In this document: in pieces, positions 8,376-17,411 of the stretch | Layout of the letters: the number at the start of each line of letters is the position of its first letter | How positions within the stretch are numbered: the stretch's first letter is position 1 | Assembly: GCA_002887195.1 (NCBI GenBank) | Contig: PJAB01000948.1 | Coordinates: 1 to 18,782 of the forward strand | Direction: 5' to 3' | From: Chrysochromulina parva | Taxonomy: Eukaryota; Haptophyta; Prymnesiales; Chrysochromulinaceae | DNA: 18,782 nt | Made by a program: the position numbers and the translations under genes | Notes under the pieces: generated by a model | The model's input: the letters and a program-made list of their open reading frames with translations, nothing else | Databases searched by the model: none | Told to the model about the DNA's origin: nothing

Positions 8376-11296
8376 ATGGTCACGATCCATCGTTTGAATA
8401 GTGGTGGGGATGAGGTCATAAGGTTGCGAGCAGGCCAAAATGTTGTGCTTGGTCGCCACCCCACCGAATGCGATGCAACATTCTTCATGAAAATTGACTC
8501 AAAACGAGTCTCGCGAGTCCACGCGCGCATCTGCTACGACGGACGGCAGGCGACAGTCAAGGACTGCTCCAGCAACGGCACCTTCTTGAATGGCATGCGC
8601 ATCGATGCCAAAAAGCCCCCTGTGCTGCTCAAGAGCGGTGATGTAATCTCGGTTTGGCAGTCGAAGACTGCTGGATTTACTCCTGCTCTGGCCAGCTTCG
8701 AAATTACTGTCAAAGAGCAGGGCAAGGCACGCGAGCTGCCAACTGCCGCTGCAGCTGTTCTCGACGATGGCGCTGCGGCATCGGTCGACGAGGTCGAGGT
8801 CGAGGTCCATAATGACATTTGCGGTGCTGGTGGCGGCAGCGGCACGGGTATGCTTGCGATGGTGAGCAGTGAGGGCGGCTCCTCGTTCGAAGGCCAAGAC
8901 GGCGCCTCGCAGCCACGTGGAGTGGCTGTCAAGAGGGAGCAACCTGACGAGCCAACCGAGGAGCCACAGGCCACACGTTTACGCTCGATGCGCAGAACTC
9001 TTGTGAAGGGCGGTGACATAGAGGGCGGCGACGTGGTTGGCGGCGGTGCCGGTACCCAGGACGAGCTGCGTTGGGGCGAGTTCCGTGCCATGCTCCCGAC
9101 CTTGAGCGTCGAGGGGCTGCGTCTGATCATGGGGAAGCTGAACCGCGACAGCCTCGTAACGCTATTCGAACGGGCGAACGTGTCTCGCAAGAAGACGCTT
9201 TTGCAGCTGTTCGCGTGCGAAGGCTCGGTTGATGTTGTTCGCTACCTCGTGCAGACCTACAGGCCACTCGTGGAGTCGCCAGATGCGTTTGGGGAGTGGG
9301 TGAACAAGCGTAATGAGGGCGAGAGTGCCTTGCACCTCGCCGCTCATAACGATCACTTTGAGGTGGCCGATGAATTGCTGCGGAACAACGCCGATGTGCA
9401 TGCCAAGGACACGGAGGGCATGACACCCCTCGTTCGCGCGATTGCCAAGCTCGGCACTGTGCACCTGGTCAGTCGGTTGCTTGAAGCTGGCGCCAAGCCG
9501 GATGAGGCCGATAAGAAAGGCAACACGTCGCTGCACTGGGCGCTAGATAAGGGCGAGACACTCATGGAGGGCGACGACGACAAGTGGGGTGCCAAAGTCA
9601 TCAATGAGGTCGTACCTCTCGTCAAGCTTCTCCTTAAAGCGTGTCCTCGTCTAGCTACAATGAAGGCTCATGACGGCGGCGATCCTCTCGTGTGGCTGCT
9701 GCTGAAGAGTGACAAGTTTGCGAAGAAGAAAGATGTCCAGGACCTCGCAGCGTTGCTTGTGCAAGCTGGTAGTGATCCAGATGAGCTCTCGCCGCTGCTG
9801 ATCTCACCGTGGGTAGAAGAAGAGATTCAGCCAGACACGAGGACGGCTCGACAGCTCGCCGAGAAATGTAAGATACGGCTGCCGCCCAACAAAGGCCTGA
9901 CGAGGGCTGTGCCCTCGTTCGCGAGCGATCACGACGACGACATGCTCCGCGCGGTCGACACGCACGACGACGCCGACCACAATGTTTTTGATAGTGACGA
10001 GCTCGTCGCTGATGGGGGTGCACACGTAGACGACGGCACCATCGCTCAGCGCCTTTCTCGTCACCCTCCGCCGCCGCCCACAAGCGGCGTCACGCCATTC
10101 GCCATTGTTCCCGCGTCAAGACGCGAGCTGAGCTCATTGCCGCTGCTAGGCATGATCGCTGCGGTGGATGATTTAGTCTCCATAATCGACGGCGACCGCA
10201 TCCCCTTGCATGCCAAACAATGGGCTGCACAGGTGTGCGCCGCCCAGGGGGTCTGCTACTTCATGGACGGGCCGTTACGAACCCAATTTGAGGAGCTACG
10301 CGCGCGGCCGGGGCTGCCGACGGTCGACATTACTTCACACCAACTTGACTGCTGCCGACGGTCGCAAACCGGTGCTGGTAGCAGCTCGAGCCGGGGTCGG
10401 AAGATTCTTCCGGTACAACGTCTAACGCCGGTGGCGCCTGGTCAGCTGGTCTATTTCGAATCGACCACTTGCCTGCTGCACGAGAGCATCGAGCGCTTCA
10501 TGGACGCGCTGCCACCGGGAGCGGTTCTTCCGGAGCTAGAGGTGGTTGCAGTCGACGCAAGTGATCCTCGCAAGGAGCTGCATGGCCAGTCCAAACTTGT
10601 TCTCTCGGCGCACTCGCAGCGCGTGCTCGCGAAGTACGAGATGCTTGGCATCTATACGGGAAGACTCTACTTGTCCAGCGAGGATCCGCCGCCGCAGCCC
10701 TCACTCCAGGCAGTCTTGGATTCGATTGGCTTCGTGTATCAGTTTCAAGAATGCTCCGAGGAGATCTGCGGTGACGCCAAGCTTAACGTCGACGCCTTTG
10801 ATAATTACGGCAACAAGCTCATGGCAGCCAACGATGCCAACACGTGCGGCAAGGTGGTGTCTGGCCACAACGCTCGCTTTGTCGAGTTTAAGTACAAAGG
10901 TTGGCCCCATGTGGGCATCTTCGCTGCGCAGATGATCAATCCGGGCGATGAGATCCTTGTTCCATGTATGTTGGCAAGGCTTGAACTCGTGCGGCGCCTT
11001 GTCCTCCCCTGAAAATCTGCCTTTTTGTTATGATGTCTCATCGCCACATTTTGGCTCTCGTCGTCACAGATACAGAAAAGTACTGGTCGATGTACAACCT
11101 TCTCGATGAATGCTTCGCAGAGCCTGTGAACGTGCTGCGCCGCAACGCCCGATGTGTGCGTCAAAAGTTTGACCTGGCCTTACATGAGTTGCGCGACAAA
11201 CTCTCTGAAGCTGAAGAAAAGATTCAGGAGCAGGGACGGGAGATTCAGGAGCTGCGACAGCAACGACATGTACCGGAGGCCCAGCAGCGAGCATGA
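8376..11296 (+). CDS. FHA-ankyrin-SET domain protein (putative lysine methyltransferase)
   Basis: Exons 8376-10965 and 11070-11296, 938 residues. Start is the first in-frame ATG, just before the FHA domain. FHA, residues about 1-95: G26-R27, SRVH at 46-49, and NGTFLNG at 67-73, the phosphothreonine-binding signature. Ankyrin repeats, about 275-475, include GESALHLAAHNDH, EGMTPLVRAIAKLG and KGNTSLHWALDKG. SET, about 735-870: GIYTGRL near 757 and GIFAAQMINPGDEILV. Splicing donor ccat|gtatgt to acceptor tcacag|atac completes the closing tyrosine (Y864, VPYTEKYW); unspliced, this residue is lost. The C-terminus, about 885-930, is coiled coil. SET enzymes methylate lysine with SAM. FHA suggests recruitment to phosphorylated partners and ankyrins suggest protein or methyl-mark binding. 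A canonical NHSC motif is absent (HNARFVEF instead) and no post-SET cysteines are seen, so the substrate is open. Confidence 0.82.
10966..11069 (+). other. Intron of the FHA-SET gene
   Basis: This 104-nt intron runs from GTATGT to CACAG, phase 1, with a T-rich stretch (tgcctttttgtt) before the acceptor. Unlike the introns of the minus-strand genes it has no tandem repeats. Its removal joins PGDEILVP to YTEKYW, the normal end of a SET domain, which strongly supports these boundaries. Confidence 0.88.
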
Positions 11297-12286
11297 GGAA
11301 TGTGCGAGATCAATGGGGCAGAGAGAATCAACATATGCCACAACCTGTCTGGTGCTGCTGTGCTGGTGCTATACACACACATGACAGAAATGATATTAAT
11401 TGCGTTCCGTTCATGAATTTACACCCGAAGACGAGACTTCTGAAGTGTTGACGAGACTACTTCAGCGACAGAGGTGGGTAGTGTTAGAAAGAAGAAGATT
11501 GTAAAGCAGTCAGCTCTCCGACGTCTCAGCTGTGCATGTACAGTGCGACCGGACGCAGGGAGTCGGACCTGCGGTGACAGTCTTGCTGGCGTGGCATGCT
11601 TGCTGGTCCGATCCTGCGCTCGGTGAGCACTTTGTCGGTGGCCCGCCCGAGCGTCCCCGTTCTCACGCCACCACCGTCCGGTCCTGGTGCAGCGTGCTTT
11701 CGTTTGACACGTCACACGACCTCCCGTCCGCCATTTGCGTAGTGCGATGTGGGTACGGGATAGGACGCGCGACGGGAGTAATTGTGTGTATGTGAATGTG
11801 TGTGCACCTCTGCACCACCTTCAAATTCCCCCACCGCACATCAGGGGGTCCCTTCAGCACTCGGTCGGCGGTCGCCGTGTACAGATAAAACTCACTCACT
11901 ATGATCTATGTGTGTGGGGACCCCACGTGATCGTAGGACCCTCACGTGATGAGTTAATATGTGCAATCCCAACTCCGGTTTCACAGGAAGCAGCTCCGGC
12001 AGGAGAGGCGTTAACTTATGTGGCGCTTTTGGCTTTTTCGTTTTTGGCTGGGCGATTATCCGGAGTGGAGCCATGAGTGGAGCTCACTGAGTTACAAAAT
12101 CAGGTGGTGGGGATAGTGTGTGAATCCAGAGAGAATCCCTTTGGGTCAAATGCTCACCGGTACGCGCGAACCCAGTGGTCCGTGCAGTGTTTGCGGTAAT
12201 GAAAAATGAAGCGGTACGGTAGCCGAGCTGTAGCAACTAACAAGCTTCAGAAGCTCCTTCTGCTGGACAGCCCCAGTACCGTACAC
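11297..12286. other. Convergent spacer after FHA-SET and Tudor/CW genes
   Basis: No supported gene in about 990 bp. Both flanking genes end here, so much of it is probably 3' UTR. It contains a CA run near 11371-11385, a GT-rich tract at 11784-11812, and two close CACGTGA motifs listed separately. An inverted pair gtacggta (about 12213) / taccgtac (about 12278) sits just past the Tudor/CW stop. A small gene cannot be excluded; the frames that exist have no recognisable content. Confidence 0.5.
11918..11949. promoter_or_regulatory. Paired G-box-like CACGTGA motifs
   Basis: ggaccccacgtga (11918-11930) is followed by ggaccctcacgtga (11936-11949), so a block carrying CACGTGA is repeated with a period of about 19 bp. 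CACGTG is the core site of bZIP and bHLH factors. The surrounding sequence is AT-richer than average. It lies between convergent genes, where no promoter is expected, so the role is unclear. Confidence 0.3.
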
Positions 12287-14409
12287 CTAAACAGCGCGCG
12301 CAAAGCTGGAGAGGTCGTAGCCAGCCTCCTCGTACATGGCTCGGACCTGGGTGCGAACATTTGGACCCAGGACGTCCTCCGTCGCCCAAAGGAGCCATTC
12401 GGCATGAATTTGTTTGTCTGGGTCGTAGGCCAGAGCCTCGCCATGCGCACGCGCGCCGCTAAATTGAGGTTGTATAGTGAAGAAGAGCACACGGCGCGGG
12501 AGGGGGCCGCTCTGCTGTTGTCCAGGCCCGCGGTGGATGAGCGTCGGAAGGCCGAGCACAGCGTCACCTGCTCGCGGGCTGGTTGGCCCGATGGCCCGCA
12601 TGCGAGCGATGGTTTCGGTGGGTCGGAAGAGCAGCTCGCTGTACGCCTCGAGCAGCTGCGTTGCGTCGTGTCGCTGCTGCTCCTCCTCGCTCATGGCCCG
12701 CGTCGCACTGCACGTCTTGCCCGTGCTTTCACAACAAAAGCCTTCATCGAGGTGGAGGCGCTTGCGCGCCTCCGCATCGGGCACTGCAATGAACTTGGAG
12801 CAATGGCAGCACTCGCTCCATAGCATCGTGGGGAAAGCCACGCTCGCGCTGTATGGCACCCCCTCTGTCGGGAGCTGCCCGGGGCGCAGATGGCAGATTC
12901 CAAAACACTCACGATTCCAAAAGTCGTCGCTATGGGGGATCTGAGGCGCGGAACCCTGCAAAGGGGGCACAGGGGGGACGGCCCTCAGTGCGCTCTCTCA
13001 TTATGGCTCACCATCGCCCTGGACACCACATACGGACGTCAGTGGCCATAACACAACCATCCGGCGTGATGGTACAGCGACTCTTTGGCGCCTGTGCTCA
13101 CCTCCAATGACTCGAGTAGCTCCAATCTCAATCTCAAGCTCAAGCTCAATCTCAAGCTCAAGCTCAAGCTCAAGCTCAAGCTCACCTCCAATGACTCGAG
13201 AAGCTTGAGGTTGGGCACCACGAATCTCGTCACCCCAAATAGGTGCTCGGCGGCGGCGCGTACAGTCGGATGGGCAGACAGCGCCGAGCGCACTGCTTCG
13301 GCGAGGACAGGTGAGGACGTTGCCAAATCGAGCTCGCGCGCATTGGAGATGGGGTAAGCGCTCGCGTCCATGGACAGATCGGCCAGCAGGGCGCAGAGGT
13401 CGGCGGGAAGCAGCTGCGGGCGGGGCCATCGAGCCATGCATGCATCAGGACAATCGTAATCTCAACATCATCATAATCAGGCGCGACGCACCTCGACAAA
13501 GCAGAGGCCATCAGAGGCTTTCAGGGGCATTCAGAGGCATTCAGAGGCGATCACCTGCTCGACCTCAACGAAGCCATGCCAATCGATTCGGGCAGGGTCG
13601 GCATTGTGTAGGGCTGGCAGTGGGATAGAGGGCTGGCCACGCGAGGGCTGGCCACGCGAGGGCTGGCCACTTGGCTGCGGCAAGCGAATCCGCCTGGGCG
13701 GCTGCTTGGGCGTCGATGACGCCAAGGAGCGCCGCGCCCTTGACTGAGGAGTCGATCGCTCTTGTGGTGGCCTTTGCTTGCACGTTGGGCCTCCAAGGTG
13801 CCCGGCTAGCCCACGATAGCGGCAGACGCCCACGGCCTTCCTGCACAGCCGACAACCTCTCGGCTGGTCCTCCAGGGCGCGTACCACGGTGCTATCCGTG
13901 GCACTCACCGTGGTGCTTATCACGGCGTTTGGTGCTGATGATAGCCAAGCGCTGATGCCCTTCGGACCAGCCGCCCAGCCGCTGCCCGGCTCAGCCTCCA
14001 TGCAAACGGCCCGGCTCCCATCGACAGGCGAGCCCTCTTCGTGTTCAACCGTCATGGTAGGTGTCGGTGCATCGTCTGCTATCTTGATGAACTTTGAGAG
14101 AACACGCGCTTCCACATCACCATCTTCATACTCGATTTCATATGAGCCGTCGTGGTTGATACGGCGCACCTTGCCCAAGAACCACCGTGTCCGCTTCTCC
14201 CCGAGCTCCGAGGCCCTAAAGCGCGCAGTGACAGTACATCCAATCGTTAGTTGCTTCGAGACCGCGACTCCGAGCTCGGCTGGTGGACCGGATGAGCGCA
14301 TTTTCCTTGGCTGAACCTCCCCGTTTTCCCCACAAGTGAAGTCGGTGGGCGCGAGCGAGCCCCCATTCATTCTTGGCGTGGGAGCCCCATTCACTTTTGA
14401 ACTGAACAT
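12287..14409 (-). CDS. Tudor / C2HC / CW-type zinc finger reader-like protein
   Basis: Three exons, 14409-13555, 13413-13186 and 12955-12287, all joined in phase 0, giving 583 residues. The start is a true ATG. Residues about 57-110 form a Tudor-like barrel (RWFLGKVRRIN, then DGSYEIEYEDGD) with aromatics W76, F77, Y90 and Y94. A C2HC finger follows: C186, C189, H204, C210. Next is a basic, Pro/Gln-rich linker with GQPSR repeats. Exon 2 is helical and unrecognised. Exon 3 carries a CW-like finger: W407, C410, C413, then K-F, C435/C436 and C443, followed by the usual acidic run. Tudor domains bind methyl-Lys or methyl-Arg and CW fingers bind methylated H3K4, so this is probably a chromatin reader. 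It diverges from the PRMT-like gene with 87 bp between start codons. Exon 2 has two possible donors, 13186 and 13102, 84 nt apart. Confidence 0.7.
12956..13185 (-). other. Intron 2 of the Tudor/CW gene, with alternative donor
   Basis: The acceptor is ctttgcag|ggttcc (exon 3 from 12955); a second in-frame acceptor 15 nt on, cctcag|atc, is possible. Two identical donors ttggag|gtgagc exist, giving an intron of 230 nt (from 13185) or 146 nt (from 13101). The shorter intron adds 28 residues, mostly Ser-Leu and Arg-Leu repeats, in frame. Confidence 0.65.
13096..13200 (-). repeat. GAGCTT hexamer microsatellite flanked by a duplicated splice donor
   Basis: A 21-bp segment, gctcacctccaatgactcgag, occurs at 13096-13116 and identically at 13180-13200. 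Between the copies lie about ten CTCAAG/CTCAAT hexamers. In transcript orientation each copy contains ttggag|gtgagc. The copies are 84 bp apart, a multiple of three. Confidence 0.9.
13414..13554 (-). other. Intron 1 of the Tudor/CW gene
   Basis: This 141-nt intron has donor gagcag|gtgatc and acceptor cccgcag|ctgctt, phase 0 (VEVEQ joined to LLPADL). The 10-bp minisatellite begins almost at the donor. Other AGs upstream of the chosen acceptor lead to a stop or put exon 2 out of frame. Confidence 0.72.
13511..13550 (-). repeat. 10-bp intronic minisatellite (Tudor/CW intron 1)
   Basis: Four in-register 10-bp units on the + strand: tcagaggctt, tcaggggcat, tcagaggcat, tcagaggcga, with a diverged unit before. 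The rotated core CAGAGGCATT is the unit found in the VPS39 and ANL introns. In the transcript it reads as repeated GCCTCTGAAT directly after the 5' splice site. Confidence 0.85.
13630..13671 (-). repeat. 15-bp tandem repeat in Tudor/CW exon 1
   Basis: gggctggccacgcga is repeated at 13630-13644 and 13645-13659, with a partial third copy. It encodes the repeated GQPSR in the disordered linker before the first intron. Copies are identical, indicating recent slippage. Confidence 0.85.
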
Positions 14410-14496
14410 TCCACAACTGCACGAACCCCGCGCTCTTTGCTTTCTTCAGCGGCGTCGACCCGACCTACTCATCGACCTAGAACAGGCAAGCGCGTC
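14410..14496. promoter_or_regulatory. Compact bidirectional promoter (Tudor/CW / PRMT-like)
   Basis: Only 87 bp separate the Tudor/CW ATG (14407-14409, minus strand) from the PRMT-like ATG (14497-14499). Unless one gene has a distant upstream exon, both leaders and core promoters lie here. A pyrimidine-rich stretch (ctctttgctttcttc, about 14438-14452) could be an initiator or, for the + gene, the 3' end of a leader intron. No TATA box is seen. Confidence 0.55.
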
Positions 14497-17043
14497 ATGA
14501 GTACGGCGAAGCGCAGCGGAACGTACAACCCGGCCGAGCACGGGTTCGCCAAATACTTCTTGAGCATGCTCGACGATAAAGATCGCAACGTTAAGTACGG
14601 TGAGGCCATCGAAAAATGCATTAAGGAGTTTGAGACCAAAGAGCAGCGGAAGCCGCGCGTGCTCGACATCGGCATTGGCACCGGCATGCTCTCGTCGCTG
14701 TGCCTGCTGCACGGGGCGGCACACGTTACCGGCGTCGACGTGAACAGTACCATGGTAGGCCTCGCGCGGGCGTCGCTCAAGGCGCTTGACCCAGGCAGTA
14801 AGCGGCACAAAGTGCTGCTCGTCCGCCCAGGACCGAGCGCGCTACCCCCCGAGGAGCGCTTCGATATGGTCGTGTCCGAGATCCTCGGTACGCTCACCAC
14901 GTCCGAGTCCATGTTCAAGTACGTGTCCATCTACCGTCACCATCTCAACACGTTTGGCGCTGACCACAAGGTCTACGCTGTGCCGCAGCAAACGACGCAG
15001 TACGCGGCCCTCCATCGGTTCTCGCGACAGCATCTGGGCGAACCGCTATCTGCGGCGCTCGAGGTCGCGCTGAGCAACCGCGACGCATTCGGCCGCTTCA
15101 TGCCCAGCAACGAGGGCGGCCTCGCGCTCCCCCTCTACCTGTGGGAAAGCGAGCTCGTGGGCGGCAAGCGGCATGCAATCCATACCGAGAGCTACGAGGC
15201 ACTGCCGCCGCGCGCCGAGGGACAGGGCGCTGACGGAGGCGGCCTCGGCAGCTTCGTCGCCAACGGGCTCGAGCGTCCCGTCGTGTACGAGGCCGAGACG
15301 CTCAACACGGCTTGCGATGAAGACGCTTTCGTGCTGTGCGTGCTCGAATGGTCAGTCAAGCTTTGGGGCGACGTGAAGCTTGAGAACACTCTCGAAGCTT
15401 ACCGGGGCATGCCTCTGCGCAACGCGCTCGCGCGCGCGTCCGCGTGGGGCTTCTTCATCGCCGACGTGCCGTCGCTTCGGGCGGGCGTGCCGCGCCGCGC
15501 GCCCTTGACGGTGCGTGCCAACCGCATGAACGCGGCTGCAGGCCAAGGGACCCCTGAGCTCGTGATCGATGGGCACCGCGTGGCGAATGTGTGTGAGGAG
15601 CCGGCACCGTATGTGGCGATGGCAGCCGACGCCGACGCGGCCGATCGCCTGTCCAAGGCGCTCAAGGCGCTGCGAAGCGCGGGCGCTTCCCAGCGTGTGC
15701 TCATTGTCAACGACACCACGGCCGGCAAGTTGCCGTTCGAGGCCGCGGTCCACGGCTTCGATGTCGACGTGGTGAATGATGACCAATTGGCGAATGAGGC
15801 TGGGAAGCGAGCAGTGGAAAAGATGGAGAAGATGTGGCAAGCGGGCCGTGCGCATGGGCCGACGGCGCTCGCTGCTGCCGCGGCGCCGTCGTCGGAGGCC
15901 AAGCCCGCCGCGGCAGCGCCAGTCCGTTTCTCGCCTCGCAGGAGGGGCAAGGGAACGCCGTCGTCGGAGGCCGAGCCCGCCGCGGCAGCGCCAGTCCGTT
16001 CGTCGCCTCGCAGGAAGGGCAAGGGAACGCCGTCGTCGGAGGCCGAGCCCGCCGCGGCAGCGCCAGTCCGTTTCTCGCCTCGCAGGAAGGGCAAGGGAAC
16101 GCCGTCGTCGGAGGCTGATCCCGCCGCGGCAGCGCCAGTCCGTTTCTCGCCCAGGAGAGGCAACGGAAAGCGGACGCTCGACGAAACTGCGCTCCCAGGT
16201 AGCCATAGCAAGCCCACAGATCAAATCAACATCTACTGGCACGTGGGCCGTGTGGCCACCGGCGGCGCCGAGGCGCGCAAGACGCGTGGTGCGTTCATGC
16301 CCAATACGGGCTCCGAGGCGGTGTACGATGCGGTGGTGCTCGGAGCAGCGCTGCTCGACGAGATGCGCGACGACAAGCATCGGCTGGAGCACAGCAAGGC
16401 CATCGTCGATCGCTGGTCTAAGACGCGCAAGGGCATTCCCGAGCCCGCCCAGCTCGTCGAGAAGGTGCATGAATTCGATCGATCGGACTTTTACACAAAA
16501 TCGCTCCCCGAAGCGTTTGTGGAGCACCGATGCCTGGCTGGGGTCGAGGGGGCGCTTCGCGCGCTCGGCGAGCCGTGTGCGCAGGCCGATGGCGGTGCGC
16601 CTTTCGCGACCAATGACGACGGCCTCGTCTTCCACGGTGTCCACACCGTCCTCCCTTATCTGGTGCCAGTCGAGGGAAGCCGGAAACGCTCACGCGCAAC
16701 GGCCGCCGCCTCTTTGGTCAGCAACTCGTCTGCGGACCGATCTGACGAGCCCGCGGACGAGCCGATGATCCGCGCCGGCGTGCATGAGTGCTCTGCAAAG
16801 CTGCCCGACGGGAAAGAGCCTCTCGCCGCAACCCTCGAAGCCTTCGCCAAGCTGCTCAACACTTCACGTGCCAACCCTGAAGGCCTTAAAAGGGTGCTTG
16901 AAAAGACCGTTGCGGAGCTCACGCCGGCCGAGGAACTTGGCGCACGCTCCGCCGTGGCTCGTGCCACGTACCTCGGCGTCAAGCTGCGCCTGAAGCGCGA
17001 AGCGCCCAAACGGCCCAAGGCGCCCAAGACGGCGGCGGCCTGA
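14497..17043 (+). CDS. PRMT-like protein arginine methyltransferase with SPKK-type repeats
   Basis: Single exon, 848 residues from the first in-frame ATG. Residues about 45-180 are a class I SAM methyltransferase: motif I VLDIGIGTGMLS near 54, GVDVN for the ribose-binding acidic strand, and a double-E loop SEILGTLTTSES near 126. The spacing of its two glutamates equals that of PRMTs (SEWMGYCLFYES). A beta-rich region to about 400 may be the PRMT barrel, but I cannot place a THW loop with confidence. Residues 465-560 hold four 24-residue repeats with SPRRKGKG, resembling SPKK minor-groove-binding motifs. The C-terminal 280 residues are unrecognised and end in a Lys/Pro-rich tail suited to nuclear localisation. 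The likely role is arginine methylation of nuclear protein, perhaps while bound to DNA. Its divergent neighbour is a Tudor protein, a usual reader of methylarginine. Confidence 0.72.
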   Translation: MSTAKRSGTYNPAEHGFAKYFLSMLDDKDRNVKYGEAIEKCIKEFETKEQRKPRVLDIGIGTGMLSSLCLLHGAAHVTGVDVNSTMVGLARASLKALDPGSKRHKVLLVRPGPSALPPEERFDMVVSEILGTLTTSESMFKYVSIYRHHLNTFGADHKVYAVPQQTTQYAALHRFSRQHLGEPLSAALEVALSNRDAFGRFMPSNEGGLALPLYLWESELVGGKRHAIHTESYEALPPRAEGQGADGGGLGSFVANGLERPVVYEAETLNTACDEDAFVLCVLEWSVKLWGDVKLENTLEAYRGMPLRNALARASAWGFFIADVPSLRAGVPRRAPLTVRANRMNAAAGQGTPELVIDGHRVANVCEEPAPYVAMAADADAADRLSKALKALRSAGASQRVLIVNDTTAGKLPFEAAVHGFDVDVVNDDQLANEAGKRAVEKMEKMWQAGRAHGPTALAAAAAPSSEAKPAAAAPVRFSPRRRGKGTPSSEAEPAAAAPVRSSPRRKGKGTPSSEAEPAAAAPVRFSPRRKGKGTPSSEADPAAAAPVRFSPRRGNGKRTLDETALPGSHSKPTDQINIYWHVGRVATGGAEARKTRGAFMPNTGSEAVYDAVVLGAALLDEMRDDKHRLEHSKAIVDRWSKTRKGIPEPAQLVEKVHEFDRSDFYTKSLPEAFVEHRCLAGVEGALRALGEPCAQADGGAPFATNDDGLVFHGVHTVLPYLVPVEGSRKRSRATAAASLVSNSSADRSDEPADEPMIRAGVHECSAKLPDGKEPLAATLEAFAKLLNTSRANPEGLKRVLEKTVAELTPAEELGARSAVARATYLGVKLRLKREAPKRPKAPKTAAA
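15889..16176 (+). repeat. 72-bp coding tandem repeat, four copies
   Basis: Units start at 15889, 15961, 16033 and 16105; the first three are full length (72 bp, 24 codons) and the fourth decays after about 60 bp. Copies differ by only a few bases. Each encodes SSEAEPAAAAPVRFSPRR followed by KGKGTP, one SPRR/SPRK-type basic motif per unit. Near identity points to recent expansion, so copy number may vary between strains. Confidence 0.93.
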
Positions 17044-17411
17044 AGCAGGGCGCTGACTCACATGGCCATCGAGAACTTTTCGTCCGTACATGCCGATGTG
17101 AGTCTGACTGTAATTGCTAATTCTGACAAACGGTTGAGGGTTTCTGTTACTTGTTCGTGCTTGGCGCACAAAAGCCGAAAGCCGGCAGGCGACCGGAGTA
17201 TGAACAATCGGAAGGGCGCGAAACGGCAAACCGGCACCTCGCACGCCCACACGACGGCCTTCCGTACCCTAACGTCGAAAAACCCAACCCTGCCCGACAC
17301 GGCGGCGTTTCTACGCCCAGAAGTCGCGAAGAGAGATGTGTTACTTGTAGTTGTACTTGAGTATTGAGACGGAGCGTTCTCGAGACTACAACGAAACACA
17401 TACAGTAAAAA
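17044..17411. other. Convergent spacer between PRMT-like and ANL genes
   Basis: No gene is seen in these 368 bp. Both flanking genes terminate into it, so it probably consists of two 3' UTRs. It is less GC-rich than the flanking coding DNA. I see no clear AATAAA signal in either direction. Confidence 0.5.

Noticed and set aside
13117..13185. Leu/Ser repeat as ordinary coding sequence ending in a stop downstream
   Set aside because: Reading straight through gives a low-complexity tail and a stop with no domain, whereas splicing at ttggag|gtgagc reaches exon 3 with a CW-like zinc finger in phase. It remains possible only as the alternative 28-residue insertion.
8376..17043. Bacterial-type methylation or defence island
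   Set aside because: Introns, SET/Tudor/CW/PRMT folds and HOPS and F-box neighbours make this eukaryotic chromatin biology, not a prokaryotic defence system.
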